Part shown: positions 1 through 7,444 of the stretch, one piece after another
How the letters are laid out: each line of letters opens with the position of its first letter
Position numbering within the stretch: position 1 is the stretch's first letter
Origin: Planctomycetota bacterium
Lineage (GTDB): Bacteria > Planctomycetota > UBA1135 > JALUZX01
Assembly: GCA_027011425.1 (NCBI GenBank)
Contig: JALUZX010000099.1
Location: 1-13,104, forward strand
Reading direction: 5' to 3'
Length of the DNA: 13,104 nucleotides
Translations under genes and position numbers: made by a program
The notes under the pieces: generated by a model
The model's database searches: none
Told to the model about the DNA's origin: nothing
The model's input: only the letters and a program-made list of their open reading frames with translations

Positions 1-252
1 GTAGAGGAAGTAGTCCCCGATGCTTACCGCGGCGCCCACGCCGAAGCCGAGGAGGGCGCCCTTCCACGTGTGGGAAAGAAGGTAGCCCGCCACCCCTCCG
101 GCTGCGTTCTCCGTCACGAAGAACCAGGGCAGGTCGTGGCTCTTCTCCAGGGTGGAGGGACGAACCAGGGCCAGGGCCGTCATGCATCCCTGGGCCGGCA
201 GGAAAAGGACCAGGCCCAGGAGGAGAAGGACCGGAAACTTGGCGGGTTTCAT
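1..252 (-). CDS. Small lipoprotein-like or membrane-associated protein, incomplete at the left edge
   Basis: I translated the minus strand from the ATG at 250-252; the frame stays open for 84 codons to the window edge, so the C-terminus is missing. The protein opens with a basic residue pair and a hydrophobic run (residues 4-20) followed by Ala-Gln-Gly-Cys at 20-23. This resembles a lipoprotein signal with an imperfect lipobox (Gln at -2), so export is likely and lipidation is uncertain. A second segment (about 51-82) is rich in Gly, Ala and Leu and could be a membrane hairpin. A TGAGG sequence lies only two bases before the ATG, a short Shine-Dalgarno spacing. I do not recognise the family. 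It follows the transglutaminase-like gene on the same strand after a 209-bp gap that contains a hairpin, so it may be its own transcription unit. Confidence 0.6.
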   Translation of the reverse strand, partial: MKPAKFPVLLLLGLVLFLPAQGCMTALALVRPSTLEKSHDLPWFFVTENAAGGVAGYLLSHTWKGALLGFGVGAAVSIGDYFLY

Positions 253-369
253 GGCCTCACGCTATGGGGGATCCCCTCCTTTTTCAACCACTTCGGCAGG
301 GCCTCAGCTCCCGGGGGGCGGAAAGCGGCGTGGGGCTCCCAAAAGAGCCGGGAAGCTCGCTCTCTTGGG

Positions 370-395
370 CCCGGAAGGGGCGCTCCCCTTCCCGG
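370..395 (-). terminator. Hairpin between the transglutaminase-like gene and the lipoprotein-like gene
   Basis: Eight perfect base pairs (GGAAGGGG against CCCCTTCC) close a CGCT tetraloop. Two more pairs lie outside one C-C mismatch. It sits 67 bases past the transglutaminase stop on the minus strand and has no clear U-tract after it. It could be a weak terminator or mRNA-stabilising structure. The rest of the 253-461 interval shows nothing else I can name. Confidence 0.3.
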
Positions 396-461
396 TAGGG
401 ACGGAGTCGCCGTTCTGGATGGGCAGGGGGGATGCAACACCGGGTCTTTTCTCGGAGGGGG

Positions 462-2294
462 CTATTTTTTCCCGGAGGGCAGGCCCAGGTCGGCCAGGGC
501 CTTTTCCATCTCTTTGCCGGGGGGAAGGTCCAGGACTCTCAGGCGGCGGACCGAGAAGGTGGTCCTTCCGCCCCAGGCGGAGAGCCCGATCCGGCCCGGG
601 CCCACGGCGGGGTCGGATTGCTCGAAGACTTTCTTTCCGTCCAGGAAGAAGACGGCCTTCCAGCGGTCCACGGCCACGACGGCCCGGTGGAGCTTGCCCG
701 GTTCGACCCCGTAGAGGCCCCTCCGGCAGCTCGTGCTGGTCCCCTGGAGGTAGTTGCGTTTGCGGAGAGGGGAGTCCGGAGGAAAGAAGGGGAGCCTTAG
801 GAAGCCGTCCTCGCCGTCGCGGGCGAATAGAAGGGCGCATGCTCCCTCTCCGACGGTCCGGAAGGTGAGGTCGATGAGATAACGGTCTCCCGTCACCCAG
901 GGAAAGAGGGCCGAGCCGTCGGCGCCCGAATTGGTGAGAAGACCTTTCTTCGCCTTGAAGGGGCCCGGGACCTTCCGGCCGGGGGAGGCTCCTTTCCAGG
1001 GGAAGAGAACCATCCATTTTCCGGTCCGGGCCTTTCTTTTCCGGCCCAGGGCCTCGGCCAGGGCCCTGGAGAAGAGTTCCCACACCTTCCGGGACCGGCG
1101 GAAGCGATACCGGATGTCCCGGGCGGCCCTGGGGGAGATCCCGATGATGGCGCGGGCGGCTTCCTCGCGGGCTTTTTCCTTCCTGGATGCCAGGGAATCC
1201 GCCAGGAAGGGGACGCAAAGACCCGCTCCGATCGCGGCCAGGGACTTCACCCGGGCCCGGGGAATTTCATTGTTTCTTGAGCCCTGGGCGCCGAGGTCGA
1301 GAACGCGCCGGAAAGTCTTCTTGCCCGGGTCCCCGCACCAGAAATACTCTTCGTCGATGGCGGGACGGCCCCCGGCCCGGGCCACGGACGTGTACTTCCA
1401 GCCCATGGGCTCTTCCCCCCCGTCGCCGTGGCCCAGCACGCAGCGGGGGCTGGAGATGGTGAAGGCGTCTGGTCCCAGGCAGTCCCGCCGGAGGGGGTCC
1501 ACCTGGACCCAGCCGTATCCTTCCAGGAAGGCCTCGGCCCACCTGTGGTGGGCCCTGTCGAAGGAGGGGCCTTCCCTCCTTCTCAGCATGGTGGCCCCCA
1601 CGAAGCGGGCCGGGACGCCTAAGGCCCTGCAGAGGGCGATGAAGCTGTAGGTGTATTCACTGCAGGAGCCGGTCCCCCTTTTCAGGACCGTCTCGGCCTT
1701 GTCCCAGCCTCCGACCATCTCGTAGCTCAGGTGTCTTTCCAGGTAGAGGGCGACTTTCCGGACCAGGCGGGCCGGGTCTTTTTCCCGGCCCCGGATCCGG
1801 GCCGTGACTTTCTGGATATAAGCAGAATGGATGCCATAGTAAGGGCCGTCGGCCAGGTAGAGGCGGCGGATTTCCGGGCCGGCCTTCAGCCCGGGCGAGC
1901 GGTTTTTCTTTGCCGCGAGGAAGCGCACGGGCGCGGTGGCGATCCTGGCGGCCCATCGGACCACGCGGGTTTCCCCGGCCGGGATTTCGGGGAAGTAGAA
2001 GTGGGCGATCTTCCGGCCGAACTTGTCGGTCAGGATCTCCTTGGGCTCGGGCTGGAGCGCCAGGTCTTCCACGACCTGTCCCGGTTCGTTTCGGGGGAGC
2101 AGGAACCAGACGTGGACCTTCCGGGTGGTCCGGTTCTTCCGGGCCCGGATCCGGCGGGTGGCCACCAGGCACTTGCGGAGGGCTTTCCCGGTCCTGTGGG
2201 GCGCCCAAGGGCCCCTCGCGGGAGGAGCCGCTCCGGCGGGAAGGGAGAGAAGGAGAGAGAAAAGGAGAAGAAGACGGCCTTGTCTTGTTTTCAT
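462..2294 (-). CDS. Secreted transglutaminase-like protein with concanavalin-like C-terminal domain
   Basis: This is a 610-residue protein. Residues 1-23 form a clear signal peptide (basic start, long Leu run, Ala-Gly-Ala end), which supports this ATG; the ribosome site before it is weak (GGGA about nine bases upstream). Residues about 175-270 match the transglutaminase-like core: Gly-Ser-Cys with Cys211, an Ala-His-His-Arg-Trp-Ala-Glu block with His250, and Trp-Val-Gln-Val-Asp-Pro with Asp266, a complete Cys/His/Asp triad. In bacteria such domains usually act as proteases or amidases rather than cross-linkers. Residues about 345-415 are helical and charged, without a recognised fold. Residues about 425-592 look like a beta-sandwich of the LamG/DUF1080 type, with Phe-Phe-Leu-Asp-Gly-Lys-Lys followed by Gly-Arg-Ile-Gly-Leu. 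It probably acts outside the cytoplasm; the substrate is unknown. It lies 34 bp after a small membrane protein gene and is probably co-transcribed with it. Confidence 0.85.
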   Translation of the reverse strand: MKTRQGRLLLLFSLLLSLPAGAAPPARGPWAPHRTGKALRKCLVATRRIRARKNRTTRKVHVWFLLPRNEPGQVVEDLALQPEPKEILTDKFGRKIAHFYFPEIPAGETRVVRWAARIATAPVRFLAAKKNRSPGLKAGPEIRRLYLADGPYYGIHSAYIQKVTARIRGREKDPARLVRKVALYLERHLSYEMVGGWDKAETVLKRGTGSCSEYTYSFIALCRALGVPARFVGATMLRRREGPSFDRAHHRWAEAFLEGYGWVQVDPLRRDCLGPDAFTISSPRCVLGHGDGGEEPMGWKYTSVARAGGRPAIDEEYFWCGDPGKKTFRRVLDLGAQGSRNNEIPRARVKSLAAIGAGLCVPFLADSLASRKEKAREEAARAIIGISPRAARDIRYRFRRSRKVWELFSRALAEALGRKRKARTGKWMVLFPWKGASPGRKVPGPFKAKKGLLTNSGADGSALFPWVTGDRYLIDLTFRTVGEGACALLFARDGEDGFLRLPFFPPDSPLRKRNYLQGTSTSCRRGLYGVEPGKLHRAVVAVDRWKAVFFLDGKKVFEQSDPAVGPGRIGLSAWGGRTTFSVRRLRVLDLPPGKEMEKALADLGLPSGKK

Positions 2295-2328
2295 CCGCCT
2301 GGTCCCGCCTTTCGGCGCGTTTGGGGTT

Positions 2329-2682
2329 TCAATATCGTCCCGCCGGATCCTGGTCCCCGGCCGGGTGGGTTTTCCTCCTTCTCGCGGCTCTCCGTTTTTC
2401 CAGGTCCTTCCTCCAGTTGCTTTCCCCGAAGACCAGCTTATGGCCCGCCACGGTGATTCCCGTCCAGAGAAGGACCAACACCACCCCTCCGGCCGCGGTG
2501 ACGGAGTCGCTCAAGATATAGGCCAAGGCCGCGCAGGCGCCGAGGAAGCCGACGATGTTGAGGGCCAGGAGAAAAGGACGCTTCCATTCGGAGAGTTTGC
2601 CTCCATGAAGGAGATGGGCGAGGAATGGGATGACTCCCGCCAGGACCAGGATGCCGACGGCTCGCAAGTATTCGTTGTCCAT
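2329..2682 (-). CDS. Small three-helix integral membrane protein
   Basis: This 117-residue protein starts at the ATG at 2680-2682. The frame stays open far upstream to 3048, but I chose this start because an AGGAG Shine-Dalgarno (CAGGAGAGCGTCC) sits at the right distance, and because the upstream extension is Pro/Arg/Gly-rich and would run into the oppositely oriented sulfatase gene. Three hydrophobic segments are visible at about residues 7-26, 36-56 and 62-80, followed by a positively charged tail (Lys/Arg-rich, about 91-104) that should stay in the cytoplasm. I do not recognise the family. The downstream transglutaminase-like gene begins 34 bp later on the same strand, so they probably form a two-gene operon. 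The gene diverges from the sulfatase across 232 bp. Confidence 0.75.
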   Translation of the reverse strand: MDNEYLRAVGILVLAGVIPFLAHLLHGGKLSEWKRPFLLALNIVGFLGACAALAYILSDSVTAAGGVVLVLLWTGITVAGHKLVFGESNWRKDLEKRRAARRRKTHPAGDQDPAGRY

Positions 2683-2914
2683 GGACGCTCTCCTGAAAAT
2701 GTCCGGCGGCGGTTTTTCCCCGGCGCCTTCAGGACGGATCCAGAATAGGCCGGCACGGGAAACGGGTCCACCCCCCTTTCCCCGGCGGGCCCTTGGTTTC
2801 GGGCCCCTGGAGAGGTAGTTTGCCGGAAGACCTCCTGTGGGAGGCGGGACTCGTTCGTCTCCGCCGGCCCGCGGGAGGTCCCTGGGGCGGATCACGCCGG
2901 AAAGGAGGTTTCCT
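2683..2914. promoter_or_regulatory. Divergent intergenic region between the membrane protein and sulfatase genes
   Basis: These 232 bp separate two divergent genes and must hold the promoters for both unless transcription enters from outside. The stretch is GC-rich throughout and I see no convincing -35/-10 pair or long inverted repeat. Only the sulfatase Shine-Dalgarno at its right end is clear. Confidence 0.35.
2901..2908 (+). promoter_or_regulatory. Strong Shine-Dalgarno that fixes the sulfatase TTG start
   Basis: AAAGGAGG lies six bases before TTG at 2915-2917. No comparable site precedes the upstream in-frame ATG at 2837. The resulting N-terminus is a sensible twin-arginine lipoprotein signal, which supports TTG as the true start. 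Confidence 0.7.
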
Positions 2915-4390
2915 TTGCGCCTGGAATCGGCATGGGATCGGAGGCGCTTCCTGGGTTGGATGGGAGCGGGGGCGGCATCGACTCTTTCGTCCTGTCTCGC
3001 GGCGGGCCCCGGGAAGGCGGGACCAGGAAGGAGGAAAAAGAGGCCCAACGTGCTCTTTCTCGTGGTGGACGACCTGAGGACCCAGCTCGGGTGCTACGGC
3101 CACAAGGAGACCCTCTCGCCCAACCTGGACCGCCTGGCCGGGAGGGGGACGCTCTTCGAGAGGGCCTATTGCCAGGTCCCGGTCTGCGGGCCGTCGCGCC
3201 TTACGGTCCTTACGGGCGTGCGGGTCTCACCGTATGTCTGGGACAGCAAGAAGATGAAGGCCCCCTTCGTCTCCCTTCCCGCCTGGTTCAAGTCCCACGG
3301 ATATCGCTGCGTCTCGCTGGGCAAGGTCTTCCACCACAAGATGGACCGGGCCGGGGACTGGAGCGAGCCCCCCTGGAGGTCGGCGCATATCTACGGCAAG
3401 GGGGGATGGGCCAAGTACAACACCAACGGTCTCTGGCAGGACCCGGAGTCGGGCCGCTTCATAAATCCAAGGACGGGAAGGGGACCCTACTTCGAGCACG
3501 CCGACGTTCCCGACGAGGCCTACCAGGACGGGAAGCTGGCGAAGCGGGCCGTGGCGGAGCTGGAGAGACTGGCTCGTGGGGGCAAGCCCTTCTTTCTGGC
3601 CTGCGGCTTCTGGCGGCCCCACCTGCCGCTCAACGCGCCGGAGAAATACTGGAAGCTCTACGATTCCAAGAAAATCCGGATCGCCGACAACCGGTTCCGC
3701 CCCAAGGGAGCGCCTCCCCGGCTCAAGGGCTCGCGGGAGATCGACTCCTACGCCCTGGTGAAGGGCCGGAAGAAGAGCATCCCCTTCCACGTCCAGGCGC
3801 GCCACGCCTATTACGCCTGCGTGAGCTACGTGGACGCCCAGGTGGGAAAGGTCCTGGACGCTCTCAGGAGGCTCGGCCTGGAGAAGGACACCGTCGTGGT
3901 GCTCTGGGGGGACCACGGCTGGCACCTGGGGGAGCACAACTTCTGGGGGAAGCACAATACCCTGGAAAACGCCCTCCACGCCCCTCTCCTTCTGGCGGGA
4001 CCCGGGGTGCCCGGCGGGGTGCGGAGCAAGGCCCTGGTGGAGCTGGTGGACATCTATCCCACCTTGTGCGACCTGGCCGGGCTTCCCCTGCCGGGCCACC
4101 TCGAGGGGACCAGCCTGGTTCCCCATCTCCGCGGCCCGGGGAGGCCCTGGAAGGAGGCGGTCTTCGCCAAGTGGACCGGCGGTGCCCGGGCCGTGGGAAC
4201 GAAGCGGTTCCTCTACACGGAGTGGATCCGGAAGGGAAAGCGGGTGGCCGAGATGCTCTACGACCACGAGCTGGACCCGGAGGAGAACGTCAACGTGGCG
4301 GGCCGGCCTGAATACGCCAAGGTGGTGAAGAGGATGCGCTCCCTGCTGGCGGCGGGGTGGAAGGGCGCCGTCCCGGCCAAGGGAAGGTGA
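2915..4390 (+). CDS. Sulfatase (iduronate-2-sulfatase-like), Tat-exported lipoprotein
   Basis: This predicted type I sulfatase hydrolyses sulfate esters, probably on a polysaccharide, outside the cytoplasm. From the TTG start it has 491 residues; an ATG at 2837 would add 26 Pro/Arg/Gly-rich residues. Residues 8-13 read Asp-Arg-Arg-Arg-Phe-Leu, a twin-arginine motif. A hydrophobic stretch follows and ends in Leu-Ser-Ser-Cys with Cys27, a good lipobox. Asn-Val-Leu-Phe-Leu-Val-Val-Asp-Asp (Asp52 and Asp53) is the first metal-binding pair. Cys-Gly-Pro-Ser-Arg (Cys91) is the Cys-x-Pro-Ser-Arg signature whose cysteine is converted to formylglycine. Gly-Asp-His-Gly-Trp-His-Leu-Gly-Glu-His (Asp and His near 333-334) and a nearby Trp-Gly-Lys-His complete the metal and sulfate site. 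The C-terminal subdomain has the usual Tyr-Asp...Asp-Pro-x-Glu-x-x-Asn ending. No formylglycine-generating or anaerobic maturase gene is in the window. Sulfatase identity is firm; the substrate is not known. The downstream beta-helix gene is convergent, 19 bp away. Confidence 0.93.
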   Translation: MRLESAWDRRRFLGWMGAGAASTLSSCLAAGPGKAGPGRRKKRPNVLFLVVDDLRTQLGCYGHKETLSPNLDRLAGRGTLFERAYCQVPVCGPSRLTVLTGVRVSPYVWDSKKMKAPFVSLPAWFKSHGYRCVSLGKVFHHKMDRAGDWSEPPWRSAHIYGKGGWAKYNTNGLWQDPESGRFINPRTGRGPYFEHADVPDEAYQDGKLAKRAVAELERLARGGKPFFLACGFWRPHLPLNAPEKYWKLYDSKKIRIADNRFRPKGAPPRLKGSREIDSYALVKGRKKSIPFHVQARHAYYACVSYVDAQVGKVLDALRRLGLEKDTVVVLWGDHGWHLGEHNFWGKHNTLENALHAPLLLAGPGVPGGVRSKALVELVDIYPTLCDLAGLPLPGHLEGTSLVPHLRGPGRPWKEAVFAKWTGGARAVGTKRFLYTEWIRKGKRVAEMLYDHELDPEENVNVAGRPEYAKVVKRMRSLLAAGWKGAVPAKGR

Positions 4391-4401
4391 CGGCGGCCGG
4401 G
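4372..4401 (+). terminator. Possible hairpin terminator overlapping the sulfatase stop codon
   Basis: CCCGGCC (4372-4378) pairs perfectly with GGCCGGG (4395-4401) around a 16-base loop that contains the stop codon. TCCCGTTTT follows. The stem is short and the T-run is not adjacent, so this is tentative. Only 19 bp separate the two convergent genes, so any terminator must overlap coding sequence. Confidence 0.3.
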
Positions 4402-4409
4402 TCCCGTTT

Positions 4410-6461
4410 TCAGAGGTCCCGTCCTTTTCTCACCCACTCCGGCTTGCCGTAGAGGCCCGCCTTGGAGGGATCGAAGGGCTTGAAGCCGATCTCGAGGGCG
4501 GGGGAGCCGTGACGGAGGCGGAAATCCCGTTTTTTGGGATTCCGGAAGCGGGGATCCGCCGTGAGGGAGTGCCGGTCCCGGCCGAGCCTGCGCCAGGCCC
4601 GGAGGCTCAGGCCGGCGAAATCGAAAGGCTTGCCTCCCGCCCGCCGGTAGAGGTTGTGGTCCATCCGCACCCTGAGCCTCCGCCAGGGCCCGCCCAGGAG
4701 CTTCCCCTTCCGCCAGTAGACGATGTTTCGCTCGAAGGTGAAGGAGAGATGGTTCTCCACCCGGGTGGCCTGGACCTGCTGGGCCCCGCAGAAGGCGAAG
4801 ATGTTGTTCCGCAGAACGTTTTCCTTGCCGTAGTGCTGGTGGAACCCGCCGGTTTCTGTGTCGTAGACCAGGTTGTCTTCCATGAGGATTCCCGTGGAAC
4901 CCTCGTCGGTGTAGAGGCCCCATCCCCCGTAGGAGTAGCAGTCCACGTGGTGGATCACGTTGCCCCTCAGCACCGTGCCCTCCGAGGGGCCCAGGGTGTA
5001 GATCCCGCCCATGTCGCTGAGCACGTTCTTTCCGATGTGATGGATCCGGTTGTAGGAGATCACGTTCTTCTTGGCGAGGCTCGAGCCGTAGCCCCACCGC
5101 CATCCCACGGAGACGCCCGTGTAGAAGAGATCGGAGATGTCGTTGTGGGTGACCCGGTTGTTTCCGCTCTGGCCGATCCAGACGCCGACCGCGCACGGGA
5201 AGATCCATCCGCACGAGCGGATGATGTTGTCGTCCACCTCGATGGCGCCGGTCCGCTCGGCCGGGTTCTTGCGGATGGAGCCTTCCCCGATCTTCACCCC
5301 GCCGGCGCCGAGATCGTAGAGAAGGGAATGGAAGAGGCGGCACCGGGCGCATCCTCTCCGGAACCAGACGCCGTAGCGGCCCGCGTGGGAGATCTCCATG
5401 TCCTCGAGGGAGACGTCCCGGGCGCCGTCGGCGGTGACCACGGCGTCGATGGGGGCCGCCGCCTGGGCGGGCTCGAAACCGCCCGGAGGGGTATGGTATG
5501 CGCCGTATCGGAAGGCGAGTCCCTGGAAGCGGAGGTGTTCCACGAACCGGCCCTTCCCCGGAGCCCCCTCCAGGAGGAGAAACCGCCCCCTCAAGGGAGC
5601 CACGGCCCGGAGGTGGCCGATCTTTTCCCCGGGCCTCGGCTTGTAGAGCAGGGTCCCGTCCTTTTCCAGGAACCACTCCCCGGGTTTGTCCAGGGCGGCC
5701 CGGAGGTTCTCCAGGCGGAAGCGGGTTCCCTCCTTGAGGGGGTTCCAGGGCTTCATGCCCGTCCCTTGGATGGTCAAGGCCCTGTGGCGGGGATCGAACC
5801 GGGCGAGGAACTTCCGGGTGTTGTCCCACTTGTGGACGGCCAGGACCTGGACACGGCCGAGGTCGGCCTTGGGGACGCGGGAGAGAAGGGCCGCCGCCTT
5901 CCTTCCAAGGAAGATGGTCTGCCTGGCCCGGGCCGGGACCCTGCCTTTGCCCTTTTCCAGGGCTTCCTCCTTCACCCCCTTCATCCTGAACCAGTCCCCG
6001 TCGGGTTCCGATGCCCGCCGGGCGCGCCGGCCGTTTACGAAGAGCTGTTCGAAGGGGGCTTTTCCTTCCGCCGCCCAGGGGAGGCGGACCTCCCAGAGGC
6101 CGCCGGACCGCCTCTTGAATCCCCGGATCGCCCTGCCCCCGGAAAAGACGGGCTTCGCCCCGGGAGCGGCCTTGTATACGATCGGATGGTCCTTGGTCCC
6201 GCTGTCCCGGGGCCCGAAGCGGACGGGCCCGGCCGGGAAGTAGGTCCCACCGGCGAAGAGGACCTGGATGGGGCCGGGGGGGGTGCCCTTCTTTTTCATC
6301 CGCCGGACCGCGTCCCGCGCTCCGGCCAGGCTCGCCAGGGGCCTTTCCTTCGTGCCCGGCCACGCGTCGTTCCCGGCGGGGGAAACATGGACCACCGCGG
6401 CCTGGGGGAAAAGAGGGGAGGCCGCGAGAAGGAGCGGGACGACGGCGGGTATGAGTTTCAC
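4410..6461 (-). CDS. Secreted right-handed parallel beta-helix protein, GH141-like
   Basis: This 683-residue protein starts at GTG (6459-6461), with AGGA seven bases upstream. Residues 1-21 form a signal peptide. Residues about 23-115 carry the opening typical of large secreted beta-helix carbohydrate enzymes: Val-Ser-Pro-Ala-Gly-Asn-Asp, then Ser-Leu-Ala-Gly-Ala-Arg-Asp-Ala-Val, Gly-Gly-Thr-Tyr and Phe-Gly-Pro-Arg-Asp-Ser-Gly-Thr. An inserted domain spans about 120-300. Residues about 340-600 contain repeated Asn-x-Ile/Val coils of a right-handed beta-helix (near 411, 439, 470, 501, 530, 552 and 579). The layout matches glycoside hydrolase family 141, whose characterised members act on fucosylated or xylan-type glycans; I recall this from family knowledge and could not search. 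Asp483 and Asp519/Glu520 sit in the most conserved-looking coils and are plausible acidic catalytic residues, by inference. Its start overlaps the nfo stop by four bases (GTGA), which implies translational coupling. Polysaccharide lyase or epimerase activity is the main alternative. Confidence 0.85.
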   Translation of the reverse strand: MKLIPAVVPLLLAASPLFPQAAVVHVSPAGNDAWPGTKERPLASLAGARDAVRRMKKKGTPPGPIQVLFAGGTYFPAGPVRFGPRDSGTKDHPIVYKAAPGAKPVFSGGRAIRGFKRRSGGLWEVRLPWAAEGKAPFEQLFVNGRRARRASEPDGDWFRMKGVKEEALEKGKGRVPARARQTIFLGRKAAALLSRVPKADLGRVQVLAVHKWDNTRKFLARFDPRHRALTIQGTGMKPWNPLKEGTRFRLENLRAALDKPGEWFLEKDGTLLYKPRPGEKIGHLRAVAPLRGRFLLLEGAPGKGRFVEHLRFQGLAFRYGAYHTPPGGFEPAQAAAPIDAVVTADGARDVSLEDMEISHAGRYGVWFRRGCARCRLFHSLLYDLGAGGVKIGEGSIRKNPAERTGAIEVDDNIIRSCGWIFPCAVGVWIGQSGNNRVTHNDISDLFYTGVSVGWRWGYGSSLAKKNVISYNRIHHIGKNVLSDMGGIYTLGPSEGTVLRGNVIHHVDCYSYGGWGLYTDEGSTGILMEDNLVYDTETGGFHQHYGKENVLRNNIFAFCGAQQVQATRVENHLSFTFERNIVYWRKGKLLGGPWRRLRVRMDHNLYRRAGGKPFDFAGLSLRAWRRLGRDRHSLTADPRFRNPKKRDFRLRHGSPALEIGFKPFDPSKAGLYGKPEWVRKGRDL

Positions 6462-7294
6462 GTTTTCCTGCCCCGGATGAGTTTGAGTTCCTTTTCCCAG
6501 CCTTCCATGCCGTTCGGGGTCTCCAGGATCCCGGGAAGGGAGGCCAGGGAACGGGTCTTGTGGAGTTTACGGAAGAGCGGCAAACCAAGGAGTCCTTCGC
6601 CGATGGGGGCGTGCCGGTCCTTTCGGCTTCCCAGGGGGACGTTGGTGTCGTTGAGGTGGAGGCAATGGAGCCTTCCCTTGCCGACCCGGGATTCGAGGTC
6701 TTTCAGGGTTTTCTCCAGGCCTCTTCCTCTCAGGTCGTATCCGGCGCCCCATGCGTGCGCCGTATCGAAACAGACCCCCAGGGCCGGGTGGCCCTCGAGG
6801 AGGTCCAGGATCTCCCCGAGTTCGTCGAAGTCCGCCCCAAGGACGCTTCCCTGGCCGGCGGTGTTTTCCAGGAGGACCATGAGGCCTCCTTTTTCGGCCT
6901 TGTCCAGCAAGGGACGCAACGAGGCGGCCACCCGCTCGAGGGCTTTTTTCAAGGGATCCTCGATCCTGGCGCCGGGGTGGAGGACCAGGGCATCCAGGCC
7001 GAGCTTGACGCACCGGTCCACCTCGGCGGCCAGCAAGGCCCGGGATTTCTTCAGGTTCTCCGGGTCCGGGGCGGCGGCGTTCACCAGGTAGGAGGCGTGG
7101 CTCACCACCTTCCGGATCCCCTCCTTTTCCCGGGCTTCCCGGAAGGCCCGGATCTCCTTTTTCTCCAGGGGTTTGACCGACCAGGTCCTCTGGTTGCGTG
7201 TAAAGACCTGGATGGCGTCGCACCCGATCTCCCTGCCCCGGCCGGGGGCTTTTTCCAGGCCCCCCGAGGTGGAAACGTGGGCTCCTAGCAGCAT
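6458..7294 (-). CDS. nfo: Endonuclease IV (AP endonuclease, zinc-dependent)
   Basis: This 278-residue protein has the usual family length. It cleaves DNA 5' of abasic sites during base-excision repair in the cytoplasm, as a TIM barrel with three metal ions. All nine expected metal ligands are visible: His66, His106, Glu143, Asp177, His180, His213, Asp226, His228 and Glu258, within motifs such as Leu-Glu-Asn-Thr-Ala-Gly-Gln-Gly, Phe-Asp-Thr-Ala-His and Asp-Arg-His-Ala-Pro-Ile-Gly-Glu-Gly. The frame is open far upstream to 8212, but that extension is antisense to the LamG gene. I chose the ATG at 7292-7294 because Met-Leu-Leu-Gly-Ala-His-Val-Ser is the family N-terminus and AAGGAG lies about eight bases before it. 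Its stop overlaps the GTG start of the beta-helix gene, so the two are probably one transcript. Confidence 0.97.
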   Translation of the reverse strand: MLLGAHVSTSGGLEKAPGRGREIGCDAIQVFTRNQRTWSVKPLEKKEIRAFREAREKEGIRKVVSHASYLVNAAAPDPENLKKSRALLAAEVDRCVKLGLDALVLHPGARIEDPLKKALERVAASLRPLLDKAEKGGLMVLLENTAGQGSVLGADFDELGEILDLLEGHPALGVCFDTAHAWGAGYDLRGRGLEKTLKDLESRVGKGRLHCLHLNDTNVPLGSRKDRHAPIGEGLLGLPLFRKLHKTRSLASLPGILETPNGMEGWEKELKLIRGRKT

Positions 7295-7444
7295 TGGGAT
7301 TCTCCTTGCGGGTCCGGGTTTCCCCGGGAGCATGGACCAGCCGGGATGCGGGGGCAAGGGGGTTCCCTGGAGGAAGCCGGGGTGGTAAATTTTCTTTTTA
7401 CATTTCTTTTTTCCGGCCTTTTCCCAGACAGCAGGAGGAATCCT
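7295..7444. promoter_or_regulatory. Divergent nfo / LamG intergenic region with a T-rich core
   Basis: This 150-bp gap between divergent genes contains a conspicuously AT-rich patch at about 7386-7412, unlike the GC-rich surroundings. A patch like this often marks a promoter core. On the plus strand TAAATT (7386-7391) could serve as a -10 box, but no good -35 box stands 17 bp upstream, so I do not assign exact elements. AGGAGG at 7433-7438 is the ribosome site for the LamG gene, six bases before its ATG. Confidence 0.4.

Noticed and set aside
267..276. GGGGATCCCC palindrome upstream of the left-edge gene
   Set aside because: It is a self-complementary 10-mer without flanking symmetry or promoter context, and compatible with chance.
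2683..3048. Upstream extension of the small membrane protein frame
   Set aside because: It runs antisense into the sulfatase gene, is rich in Pro, Arg and Gly, and the AGGAG site points to the ATG at 2682.
4258..6588. Long minus-strand frame (776 codons) overlapping the beta-helix gene
   Set aside because: Its product is dominated by Pro, Arg and Gly, as expected for an out-of-frame reading of a GC-rich gene. The overlapping 683-residue frame has the signal peptide and beta-helix repeats.
4509..7091. Very long open frame on the plus strand (860 codons)
   Set aside because: It is antisense to the beta-helix and nfo genes, both of which have clear family motifs. Its translation is low-complexity and lacks motifs or a signal. 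Long shadow frames are expected at this GC content.
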